Of a DNA stretch of 30,591 nucleotides, positions 14,526 to 22,300 are shown piece by piece. The notes beneath the pieces are model-generated. The model had not been told where the DNA came from. It saw nothing but the letters and a program-made list of their open reading frames with translations, and did no database searches. Positions within the stretch are counted from its first letter, which is position 1; the number at the start of each line of letters is the position of its first letter. Both the position numbers and the translations under genes were made by a program. The DNA is from Dialister sp. CAG:486 (lineage in GTDB: Bacteria > Bacillota > Negativicutes > Veillonellales > Dialisteraceae), in the NCBI GenBank assembly GCA_000434475.1, contig FR879520.1:25990-56580 (forward strand). The letters are read 5' to 3'.

Positions 14526-15263
14526 ATGATTAAATTCTTGATCCTGATAATAGTAATCAGCCTAAGCGCTCATTATCCTGCCATCTTGTTTTTGGCCATT
14601 TTTTATTTTGCGTATAGATTCCTAATGAAAAAGAAGAAGCGCAAAAAAATGAATTGGTCGGAAGCGTTTAACGAAGAGCACAGAACAGGTATCGCATCAT
14701 TTACAGATATGGTTAGAAAACGTAGAGACCCATTTGCAAAAGAGGCCATCGTTTTTAGCATTAACGAGCTATCTAAAATGGGTATATTGATGGCAATTCC
14801 CAGACCAGTCATAAAGGATTGGGCCATTAGATCTATATCAAGCGACGATCGCGATGCCGTAAGCGTGGACGAAATTCGACAGTACCTACCTCGCATGACC
14901 AAAAGGGACGCATACTATCTGGCCTCTTCCATACAAAATACCTGCCGCGTTTATTGGGATCTGAAAGAAGCGATAAATGCTGGGTGTACGCATTATATTT
15001 GGAAGGCAGGCACAGATGCGCAGCATAGGCACATGAATAACATTGTTTGCCCCCTCGACGAGCCCATTCCGGAATATATCGTCAAGGATGCGTCGATGCA
15101 TGGGCCTATATACGCCGGAGAAGGATATCATTGTCTTTGCTGGATTGCACCAGTAATTAGCGATTCAGATGCCCCTCCCTCGCCCATACGGATCTACGAG
15201 GACGGAGCCATTAAAAAGATATCTAAAAGAGAGTTTGTGAGAAGATGTGTCCCAAATAAATGA
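14526..15263 (+). CDS. Membrane-anchored orphan MuF-domain protein (moron-like)
   Basis: A 245-residue protein on the strand opposite to all neighbouring early genes. Residues 3-35 (MIKFLILIIVISLSAHYPAI and on) form one or two hydrophobic segments, followed by the basic stop KKKKRKKMNW, so the body should face the cytoplasm. The C-terminal part has the phage Mu F head-morphogenesis pattern: HYIWKAGTDAQHRHMN, C, then HGPIYAGEGYHCLCWIAPV, equal to the W..D-x-R-x-x-H ... G-x-x-x-x-C-x-C-W-x-P signature. Head MuF proteins are not membrane proteins, so this is a changed use. ATG 14526 has GGAGG 10 bases ahead; the frame further upstream overlaps the promoter. It is AT-rich and bounded by its own promoter and terminator. 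A role in superinfection exclusion is a guess. Confidence 0.78.
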   Translation: MIKFLILIIVISLSAHYPAILFLAIFYFAYRFLMKKKKRKKMNWSEAFNEEHRTGIASFTDMVRKRRDPFAKEAIVFSINELSKMGILMAIPRPVIKDWAIRSISSDDRDAVSVDEIRQYLPRMTKRDAYYLASSIQNTCRVYWDLKEAINAGCTHYIWKAGTDAQHRHMNNIVCPLDEPIPEYIVKDASMHGPIYAGEGYHCLCWIAPVISDSDAPPSPIRIYEDGAIKKISKREFVRRCVPNK

Positions 15264-15270
15264 ACGCGAA

Positions 15271-15297
15271 AGGCCCCGCTATAAGCGAGGCCTTTTT
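15271..15297 (+). terminator. Rho-independent terminator of the moron
   Basis: AGGCCCCGCT (15271-15280) pairs with AGCGAGGCCT (15284-15293) with one mismatch and a 3-nt loop, followed by five T residues. It lies seven bases after the MuF gene stop and may also slow leftward transcripts from the GGCT gene. Confidence 0.88.
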
Positions 15298-15326
15298 ACA
15301 TGGCTATCTACAGGGAAGTACCGGGA

Positions 15327-15818
15327 TTACTGATGCTGAGTGCTGTAGTTGACTCCATCTGTTAGGATCCCTGTGTCCATACCATACTTCCAATAGGCGC
15401 GGCAGATAGGGTTCATGTATCGCTTGCTGGGAGTTCCGTAGGGGCTCCCTTCGGTCATGATATACACTAGCCCGTGGCGGATTCCGTGGGGCGTCCATGC
15501 ATCGATGCGGTCAGCCGTATCTGGAAGCCGCTCCATGACCCGTTCCACCTCGATCGTTTCCTTATGGTAGAACCGCGGGAACCCTTCATAGCGATCGAGG
15601 CGCGTCTCGTCCGCATCACTGATCAGCCAGAGCAGAACAGGAACCCCTCCCCGCAAAGACTCTCCCTTCTCGATGGTGGCGTAGTATCCGGTGAGGCTCC
15701 CTCGGAAAGCCAGCCGGTATCCAGGAAGCCATCCCTTCCCGAAGAGCTTTGCGTCCGGGCAGCGCACTTCCATCTGCGCCTCGTCCATGTTGCTTCCATA
15801 CGCTACATACAACTTCAT
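15327..15818 (-). CDS. Gamma-glutamylcyclotransferase-like (AIG2/GGCT) protein
   Basis: A 163-residue protein. It starts MKLYVAYGSNMDEAQM, the Y-G-S-N-h substrate loop of the GGCT fold. GVPVLLWLISDADETRLDRY and EGFPRFYHKE hold the E-G-x-P-x-x-Y motif with the catalytic Glu, and VYIMTEG fits the following strand. Such enzymes release gamma-linked amino acids as cyclic 5-oxoproline. It is encoded right after an amidoligase-family gene; such pairs are described in phages, where one enzyme forms gamma-glutamyl-type amide links and the other cuts or trims them. GGAGG precedes ATG 15818. Confidence 0.88.
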   Translation of the reverse strand: MKLYVAYGSNMDEAQMEVRCPDAKLFGKGWLPGYRLAFRGSLTGYYATIEKGESLRGGVPVLLWLISDADETRLDRYEGFPRFYHKETIEVERVMERLPDTADRIDAWTPHGIRHGLVYIMTEGSPYGTPSKRYMNPICRAYWKYGMDTGILTDGVNYSTQHQ

Positions 15819-15879
15819 ATACGTTCCTCCTTTGCTAAATTCAGCCCTGTGTGGGCCCCGTGTATATGGGGTGGTATAA

Positions 15880-15930
15880 GGATACCCCCCTCACCCCGGA
15901 AAGCCCGCACGTGGCGGGCGGCGGGTATCC
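15880..15930. repeat. Structured GC-rich spacer, copy 2
   Basis: GGATACCC (15880-15887) pairs with GGGTATCC (15923-15930). Inside it GCCCGC (15903-15908) pairs with GCGGGC (15914-15919) around ACGTG. It shares GGGTATCC, the CCCCTCACC run and the GCCCGC stem with copy 1 at 14042-14095. It lies between the amidoligase and GGCT genes. Confidence 0.5.
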
Positions 15931-15943
15931 TTCGCGGGGCAGA

Positions 15944-16867
15944 TCAGGCTCTCTGCAAGCGGCGGGCATCCCGGAAGGCGCTGTCGCCTTCCAGTTTCTC
16001 GAGCATCCACTTCCTGCAGGTGGCGTACTCCTCTCCGATGAGCCCCAGGCGCAGGAGCCAGGTTCGAAAGGTGTACTTCGGATTCGTAGTGGTCGTCTTC
16101 GTGGGGCTCGCGCTCTTCTGCGCAAGCGCCTGGCTTACGACCGCCATGCAGAATTGTATATATGCCTTGACCTTGCCCGCATGCAGGGTGCTGTTGAATA
16201 CCCGGAACTCTACCGTTCCCTTGGTGTCTACGGCGTGCAGGTTGAGGCCGTGGTAGCGGGTATCATTGTAGTGGTCGTTTCGGTTCCAACTTTCTCCTTG
16301 CGATTCGTACCAAGTATCGATGATGTCCTCTCGGCTTTCCATCGGCTGGCTCGGAGCGTTGACCTCCATCAAGAATTCAGGGTATATCTTCTTGCAGTAT
16401 CTATCCGCTCGACACTGAAGTACTCCCAGCGCATCGTATATGAGGTCCTCCTTACTGTTTACGATGTTAACCAGGTTGCGCAGGTGTCGTGCATCGAATT
16501 TCCCAGCGCCTACGTGTACGTGGATCCCGCAGGAGTCGTTGACCTTTGCTCCAGCCTTCCGCAGCGCTCTTACGATATGCTGCAGGGTTTCGATGTCATC
16601 GTAGTGGAGGATCGGCGTGACCAGCTCCACCGCATTCTCTCAGGTGAGTGGATCCCCGCCCGCCTCGCGGGTAATGCTGGCGTCGCGCATCACCTTCCAT
16701 ATCCGGCCGTCCGGGGCGGTGATTTCGCGTGTCTCGTAGCAGTTGCGGGCCATCCGGCCAACCTGGCCTCCCAGCTCCGTAGCTACAATGTCCGCCGCGT
16801 GTGCGCGGGCGAGGCCGGTCATTTCGATCTCTACCCCTACGGTTAAGCTCTTGTCGATTTTGCTCAT
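15944..16867 (-). pseudogene. Phage amidoligase-family gene interrupted by an in-frame TGA
   Basis: Starting at ATG 16867 with AGGAGG ahead, the first 75 codons give SLTVGVEIEMTGLARAHAAD and WKVMRDASITREAGGDP, the Mg-binding V-E-I-E-M and D-x-S-I motifs of the amidoligase family (ATP-dependent, COOH-NH2 ligase fold). A TGA at 16642-16640 stops it. Reading straight on in the same frame gives ELVTPILHYDDIETLQHIVR, CGIHVHVGAGKF, LVNIVNSKEDLIYDAL and VEFRVFNSTLHAGKVKAYIQ, the rest of the same family. There is no frameshift; a single C-to-T or G-to-A change (CGA or TGG to TGA) explains it. A GTG at 16630, four codons past the stop, could restart translation but would lack the N-terminal catalytic acids. 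It is the first gene behind the main early promoter. Confidence 0.85.
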
Positions 16868-16927
16868 AGCGTTCCTCCTTTTCGTGTGTGCGCTCTTTCG
16901 CTGTCGGTATATTTACCTTACACACAC

Positions 16928-16956
16928 ATCATAGCTCTTCATTTTTCGTGTGTCAA
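16928..16956 (-). promoter_or_regulatory. Main leftward early promoter (PR-like)
   Basis: On the minus strand a consensus TTGACA (16956-16951) and TATGAT (16933-16928) are separated by exactly 17 bases. It drives the amidoligase-GGCT start of the early operon and faces the repressor gene. Confidence 0.88.
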
Positions 16957-16986
16957 CGATTTAATTTCACTCGATTTATGTTTTTG

Positions 16987-17018
16987 GCGTTTACAAACAC
17001 CAAGAAAAGAGGTATGAT
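16987..17018 (+). promoter_or_regulatory. Repressor promoter with palindromic operator
   Basis: TTTACA (16990-16995) and TATGAT (17013-17018) are separated by 17 bases. GGCGTTTACAAACACC at 16986-17001 is a near-palindrome over the -35 box and is the best operator candidate for the repressor, giving autoregulation and control of the divergent early promoter. Confidence 0.75.
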
Positions 17019-17041
17019 AGGTTTAGAAAGGAGGTGATACT

Positions 17042-17572
17042 ATGAATATCCCAACCACAGCAGACACCATCGGCGACAGACTGAAGCTCGTCCGCTTCTC
17101 AATCCATCCCAAGCCATCTCAGACAAAGTTTGCGGAAGACTGCGGGACTACTAAACACGCTTATAGCGAATATGAGTATAACCGCGTCGTGCCAACAGAC
17201 ACATTCCTGCAGCTGGTGTGCAAGAAATTCGACGTCAACTACTCCTGGCTTAAAACGGGACAGGGAGAGATGCGCGATGCAGATGACCGCAGCATCGTGG
17301 AAGACGTCGTCGCTAGGTACAATCTGGACGCAAACCAGCGCAGGATCATGGAGGTATTCCTCTTCATGGATCCGGAGAAGCGCGAAGACGTGTCCAATGC
17401 CTTTTTTGAGTTCATTGCAGGTTTTCATGACGACTTGCAGGCGGATGATATCCGCGCTGAGCAGACCGTCGTGAAGCGTGCATTTGAACTCGAAAAAAAA
17501 ATACAGAAGAAACGGCGAGAAGAGTCCAATCCTTCTCTCGATGTGGATTCTATGGCACACAATATTGGCTAG
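17042..17572 (+). CDS. CI-like phage repressor (XRE family)
   Basis: A 176-residue protein. Residues about 10-75 form an XRE-type helix-turn-helix: IGDRLKLVRFSIHPKPSQTK, FAEDCGTTKHAYSEYEYNRV, followed by FLQLVCKKFDVNYSWLKTGQ and GEMRD, which is typical of phage repressors and SinR-like regulators. The C-terminal half is acidic and helical and ends in a charged coiled part. There is no LexA/CI-type peptidase (no Ser/Lys dyad motif seen), so induction may use an antirepressor. It faces the early operon and is followed by the integrase, the usual lysogeny-module order. The ribosome site AAAGGAGGTGATACT is perfect. Confidence 0.88.
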   Translation: MNIPTTADTIGDRLKLVRFSIHPKPSQTKFAEDCGTTKHAYSEYEYNRVVPTDTFLQLVCKKFDVNYSWLKTGQGEMRDADDRSIVEDVVARYNLDANQRRIMEVFLFMDPEKREDVSNAFFEFIAGFHDDLQADDIRAEQTVVKRAFELEKKIQKKRREESNPSLDVDSMAHNIG

Positions 17573-17633
17573 CGATAGCGATCCTGACCCGCCACCACCA
17601 CGTTATTTTTTCCCTTTTAGGAGGGCATAGCCT

Positions 17634-18734
17634 ATGGAAATGAATTACAATTTCATTATCCGGAACCGGCCAAGGAAAAATGGGAAGCCGAATTACCAGC
17701 TCATTCTATCTTATCGATCGAAGGATGGAACCTGGAAGCAGGCATCAAAAGGCGGCTATGCTCTTAGATCCTTGGCAGCATCAGATAAAGAAAAAGAAAA
17801 ACTACTCGCTAAGGTGCGAAAGAAAGGCGACATCGATGCCGTATTTGAAGGCATGACGCTCCGCGAATTCGGGGAGATGTATATATCCAGCCGCACGACG
17901 CTCGCCCCCAATAGCATATTCACTTACAGGAACCGTCTGTCATCCATGACCGATCTGCTGGATAAGCCGATGGTGGACATCACTTACGCAGACGTCAGCC
18001 AGATGATCAATGGTATGAGGAATGCAGCCACCTCGAGCATTAAAGGTCGTGTCAGCCTACTGAAAACACTTTTTCGAGAGGCTGTCCGTTATCATGTCGT
18101 GACCGCCTCCCCCATCTCTGACTTCGCGTACAAACCTCGAGAAGACAAAGCCGGTAAGACGAAACTTCGAACGCTGAGCCAGGATGAAGTACAAGCACTG
18201 CTCCGATATGCACATGACCATAACAGGGAAGCGTGGATCGTTCTCTGCTTCGCAGTCTACACCGGCGCCCGGATCGGCGAGATCCTCGCCCTCACCTGTT
18301 CCGATATCGACCTTGCCAATCGCAGCATCACCATCAATAAGCAGCTGACCGTCACGGATCCAAGCAATCATAAGGTGCGAGGCATCGCTCGAGTCAAATC
18401 GAAGCACTCGAACCGGGCCGTCCCAATTCCTCCCGCTCTGGTAACAGCACTAAACGAGTACCTGGATGAACGCGTCCTTTACGTGCACCGCCGCCTGACG
18501 CATTACCGCACTTCGCACAATATCAACTGCCTGATCAATCGGTGTGTCCCCGGACACTCAGTACACGATCTCCGGCACACATACGCCACCCGTCTACTCG
18601 CCGAAGGCATCGATATCAAGACAGTCGCAAGTCTTCTCGGCGACACCATCACCACGGTCGAGCTGATTTACGTCCATTACACGGATGAGATGCGCGAGAA
18701 GGCCGCAGATGATATAAACAGAATTTTTGGTTAA
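17634..18734 (+). CDS. int: Phage tyrosine integrase
   Basis: A 366-residue tyrosine recombinase. The N-terminal AT-rich-arm-binding type region (NRPRKNGKPNYQLILSYRSK) is followed by the core-binding SAM-like domain (MTLREFGEMYISSRTTLAPN). The catalytic domain has YTGARIGEILAL with the first Arg, VKSKHSNRAVPI with the Lys, HDLRHTYATRLL with His and Arg, LLGDTITTVELIYVHY with the nucleophilic Tyr. It inserts the prophage at attB and, with an excisionase, removes it. It is the last gene before the chromosomal junction, so attL or attR should lie just beyond. Confidence 0.97.
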   Translation: MEMNYNFIIRNRPRKNGKPNYQLILSYRSKDGTWKQASKGGYALRSLAASDKEKEKLLAKVRKKGDIDAVFEGMTLREFGEMYISSRTTLAPNSIFTYRNRLSSMTDLLDKPMVDITYADVSQMINGMRNAATSSIKGRVSLLKTLFREAVRYHVVTASPISDFAYKPREDKAGKTKLRTLSQDEVQALLRYAHDHNREAWIVLCFAVYTGARIGEILALTCSDIDLANRSITINKQLTVTDPSNHKVRGIARVKSKHSNRAVPIPPALVTALNEYLDERVLYVHRRLTHYRTSHNINCLINRCVPGHSVHDLRHTYATRLLAEGIDIKTVASLLGDTITTVELIYVHYTDEMREKAADDINRIFG

Positions 18735-18755
18735 ACCTGTTCCGAACACACAAAA

Positions 18756-18797
18756 AAACACCCCCGATTCACACAGGAATCAGGGGTGTTTCTTTTT
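18756..18797 (+). terminator. Rho-independent terminator after the integrase
   Basis: AAACACCCC and GATTC (18756-18770) pair with GAATC and GGGGTGTTT (18777-18791), with one bulged or mismatched position and a 6-nt loop, followed by CTTTTT. Confidence 0.93.
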
Positions 18798-18905
18798 GAC
18801 GGATTTTTGACAAAGGCAGCTCCTTGACGAGAAAAAGCTAGTGTTTATCGCATCTTTCTCGGATTAATTTTTATGTTTTATTGTATATAAATAGGCGTGA
18901 AGTGT
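18793..18905. other. Probable prophage-chromosome junction region (attachment site not resolved)
   Basis: After the integrase terminator, TTTTTGAC occurs twice 11 bases apart (about 18793-18811) and TTGAC once more near 18826; such direct repeats could be integrase arm sites. The sequence then changes to AT-rich and to chromosomal repeat copy 1 near 18930. The core att repeat cannot be named because the other prophage end is outside the window. No tRNA is seen here. Confidence 0.4.
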
Positions 18906-18929
18906 CTACAGGAAAAGATGTAAGCTGTC

Positions 18930-19343
18930 GGGCTCAGGGTTAGCCCTTGGGTCGGGGCGTCCCTTGATTGAGGATGAAAGCTCCTCTCGCCAGTTAGGAG
19001 CGAGGAGTGAGGAATGTTGGTGCGGCGCATTTCGTCATCCTGAGCGGAGAAAAACGTCGTATGTTAAAGAATGGCTTATCTGAAGCGGGAGAACTGAGTC
19101 GAAGGATCTAAGCACCGCGGAGTATAAATCATGGCGATGCCCGAAGGTCAGCGGATAGCAGGTTTCCCGTTTGGATTTTCCAAACATCGACCGCTGAGCC
19201 GCGAATGACAAAGATTTCTCGCTTCGCTCGAAATGACGATACGAGAGTCTCCCAGTCTCCCAGTCTCCTATTCACCAGTCACTAGTCACTTGAGACTCCT
19301 AATCCCTAGCTACTAATCCCTAGTCACTAGCTGCTAGTCACTC
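18930..19343 (+). repeat. Modular intergenic repeat, copy 1 (with nested insert)
   Basis: It starts with the GGGTTAGCCC block (about 18937), then a 7-nt-periodic purine-rich block, TGGTGCGGCGCA, a nested insert (19030-19112) running from TTTCGTCATCCTGAGCGG to GTCGAAGGATCTAAGC, a second inverted piece near 19196-19240 (AAAGATTTCTCGCTTCGCTC) and a CTAG-rich heptad array (about 19250-19343). It ends in the smc stop codon. It fills the rest of the 600-base gap between the integrase and smc. Confidence 0.85.
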
Positions 19344-22300
19344 CATATAATCCTTCATCTTCACGGTGATGAGGCTCGAAACGCCCTTCTCTGCCATGGT
19401 GACGCCCTGCAGGGTGTCGGCAAATTCCATCGTCTTTTTTCTGTGTGAGATGACGATGAACTGTGTTTTCTTTTTATACTCGCCGATCATGCGGCTGTAG
19501 CGTTCGACATTCGCATCATCCAAGGCTGCATCGATCTCATCGACGAAGCAGAAGGGCGCTGGGCGATACGCCATGAAGGAAATCAGAAGAGCGATGACCG
19601 TCAGAGCTCTTTCGCCGCCGGACATGAGAGAAAGCGGCTGACGCTTCTTGCCGGGAAGCTGCAGGTACATCTCGACACCGCCCTCCAAAGGATGTGCCTC
19701 ATCGGTGAGTTCGAGACGCGCCTTGCCGCCGCGGAACATGAGCTGCATGATGCGGCCAAATTCTTCATTGATCTTGCGGAAGGCTTCGGTGAACCGGCTC
19801 TCCATCGTCCGGTCGATATCGCCGATGATGGTCTCAAGCCCCTTCCTCGCTTCCGCGAGATCGGCCACCTGCCCCTCATAGAATTTCCTTCGTGCGAGCT
19901 GACGGGCGTACTCCTCCTCGCCCTCCGGATTCACACTGCCCAGCTCAGCCATGCGGCGGGCAAGGTCCTTTCCCTGCCGCTCCATATCCTCCATAGAGCC
20001 GGAAAGTCGGAGCGCTTCCGCCTGCTGACGGGTCATGTGCCACGCCTCGAACTGGCGCAGCACGTCCTCCTCCTCGGCTTTGAACTGCGCGATCCTCACG
20101 GCAAGCTCTGCTCTGTCTCGCTCGATCCTCGCTGAAGCGGCCTGTGCTTTCTTCCACGCCTCATCTGCCTCGCGCTGACGGATGGCAAATCCATCTGCAT
20201 CGTCAGACAGGCTTTCCTGGTGGGTGCGGGTCTTCTGCCAGTGCGCCTCTGCGTCTCTGAAAGCAGCCTTCAAAGAAATCAGCTCTTTCTCAAGTGTCTG
20301 CCGTTCTGCTTCATTGTCACGCTCAGCTTTTTCAAGAGCGGCTCTGTCGGCCGCCAGCTCTTTTTCTGCGCGGCTGCGTTCCTCGAGCATGCGTTTCCCG
20401 AAGCTCACGCTCTCTTCCGCCTTGGTCAGGGCGACATGGGATGCGAGAAGGGCTTCCTGCTTCTCCTCCAATGCCTTCTTCAGGCGCTCACGCTCTTCAT
20501 TGCCTGCCGCTGGTGGAAGATCAGGAAAGGCAGACAGTGCCTCCTCCAAGCCTTCCGCCTGCGACCTTGTCTCCGAGAGCTTCTCTCTTTCCTCTCCGAG
20601 CTGCTTCTTGGCCAGAGAAAGGCGGCTCCGTCTTTCGGTCATCGATCGCTCCGCCCCTTCACGGCGCGCCGAGAGGGTGGCCAGCTCGACCTTGAGCGCC
20701 TGCCATTCTTCCCGTTCACGGCTGACCTCTTCTGCGAGCGCATCACAGTGGACCTCCTGCTCCTTCCTCCGCGTACGGCAGAGCGCGAGAGCCTTCTCGC
20801 CCTCTGTTTCACGCGCATAGAGATCTGCAATCTCTTTTCTGCGGCCGAAATACGTATTCTCCTTTTTCTTCATCGAGCCGCCCGTCATGGAGCCGCCTGC
20901 ATTGACAAGCTGCCCGTCCCGCGTCACGATACGCAGACGGTAGCCATACTTTTTGGCAACCCGCCGCGCCGCGTCCAGGTCTTCTGCGATGAGAGTGCGC
21001 CCGAGAAGCGTATCGAGGAGATCCTGATACATCGGCTGGCAGGAGAAAAGGTGAGAGGCGATACCGCAGATCCCAGGCTCCTTCGACGCCATCACTTCCG
21101 TCCCGTTGTTGTAGCGCGGATGCATGGACTCCAAGGGATAGAAGGTCGTGCGGCCTAAATGCTTCTCCGAAAGCCAGCGGATAATCTCTCCCGCTGCCTT
21201 CGTCGTATCCGTCACGATATAGGAGATCTGTCCGCCGAGCGCTGCTTCCGCGGCCTCCGTATATTCGTCCGGCACACGGATGAGCTCTCCGAGCGCCCCA
21301 TGGATGGCCTCACCGAAACGGTCTGCCTGCTCCATGATGGTCTTCGTCACACGGGAAAAACTCGCGTATTCCTTTTCCGCCCGTTCCAGATACGCCTTCT
21401 GCGAACGGATCGACGAAAGCAGCGACTCCTGCTTCCGTTCTTCACCGCCCAGACGAAAACGCAGCTTCTCCGCCTCTCGCAGTGCTTCGCTGTGCTGCTT
21501 GCCCTTCTCCGAAAGAGCGGTGAGGCGCTCCGTCTTCTCCTTCTCTTCACGAAGAAGCTCGGACAGCTCGCGCGAGGCTGTTTCTTCCTCCTCGGCGAGG
21601 GATGCCTCCTCCTTCTCATGATGATCGATCTCCGCTGCCAGACGCTCGATGTCTTCTCTTGCATGTACAAGCTGCTGGCTCACCTTCTCCTTTTCCTTCT
21701 CCTTTTCCTGCGAAAGAGCCAGCGCCCTCACATAGGCGGTCTCCGCCTCTGCCAGCGCTCTTGAGAGAGACTCCTTCTCCGCTTCTTTTGCGGAAACAGC
21801 TTCCTTTGCCGCCTGCAGGGACGCCTCCGCACACGAGAGCTCCTCCTTCGCACCAGCGATCTCTTCTGCGATCTCCTTCTCTGCTTCCGTCTGATCCTCT
21901 GCGGATACGGTGAGCTCCTCCCATTTCTCCTTCGCATGGGAGAGCGCCTCTTCCTTCACGCGGTAATCGCCGCGCAGCCGCTCCATCTCTCGCTGGGCAT
22001 CCGCCATCGCGTCCCCCGCTTCGCGCAGCTTCTCCTGATGCGCGAGACGGTCCTTTTCCAGCGTTTCCTTAGCCAGGCTCGCCTGCGAGAGCTTTGTCTG
22101 CCACAGAGAACCTTCATCCTGGAGCTTCAGCGCTTCATTTTCATAGCGTGCCGTCATACGTCCGGAGGATGTCAGCTTCAAGAGCCCCATCGTCGCATCG
22201 ATCGCCCGTTTCTCCTGCGTAAGGCTCTTGTACCTTCTTGCTCTCTCTGCCCCTTCCTTCAAAGGCACGAGCTGCTCATCGAGAAGCGCCATCATATCCT

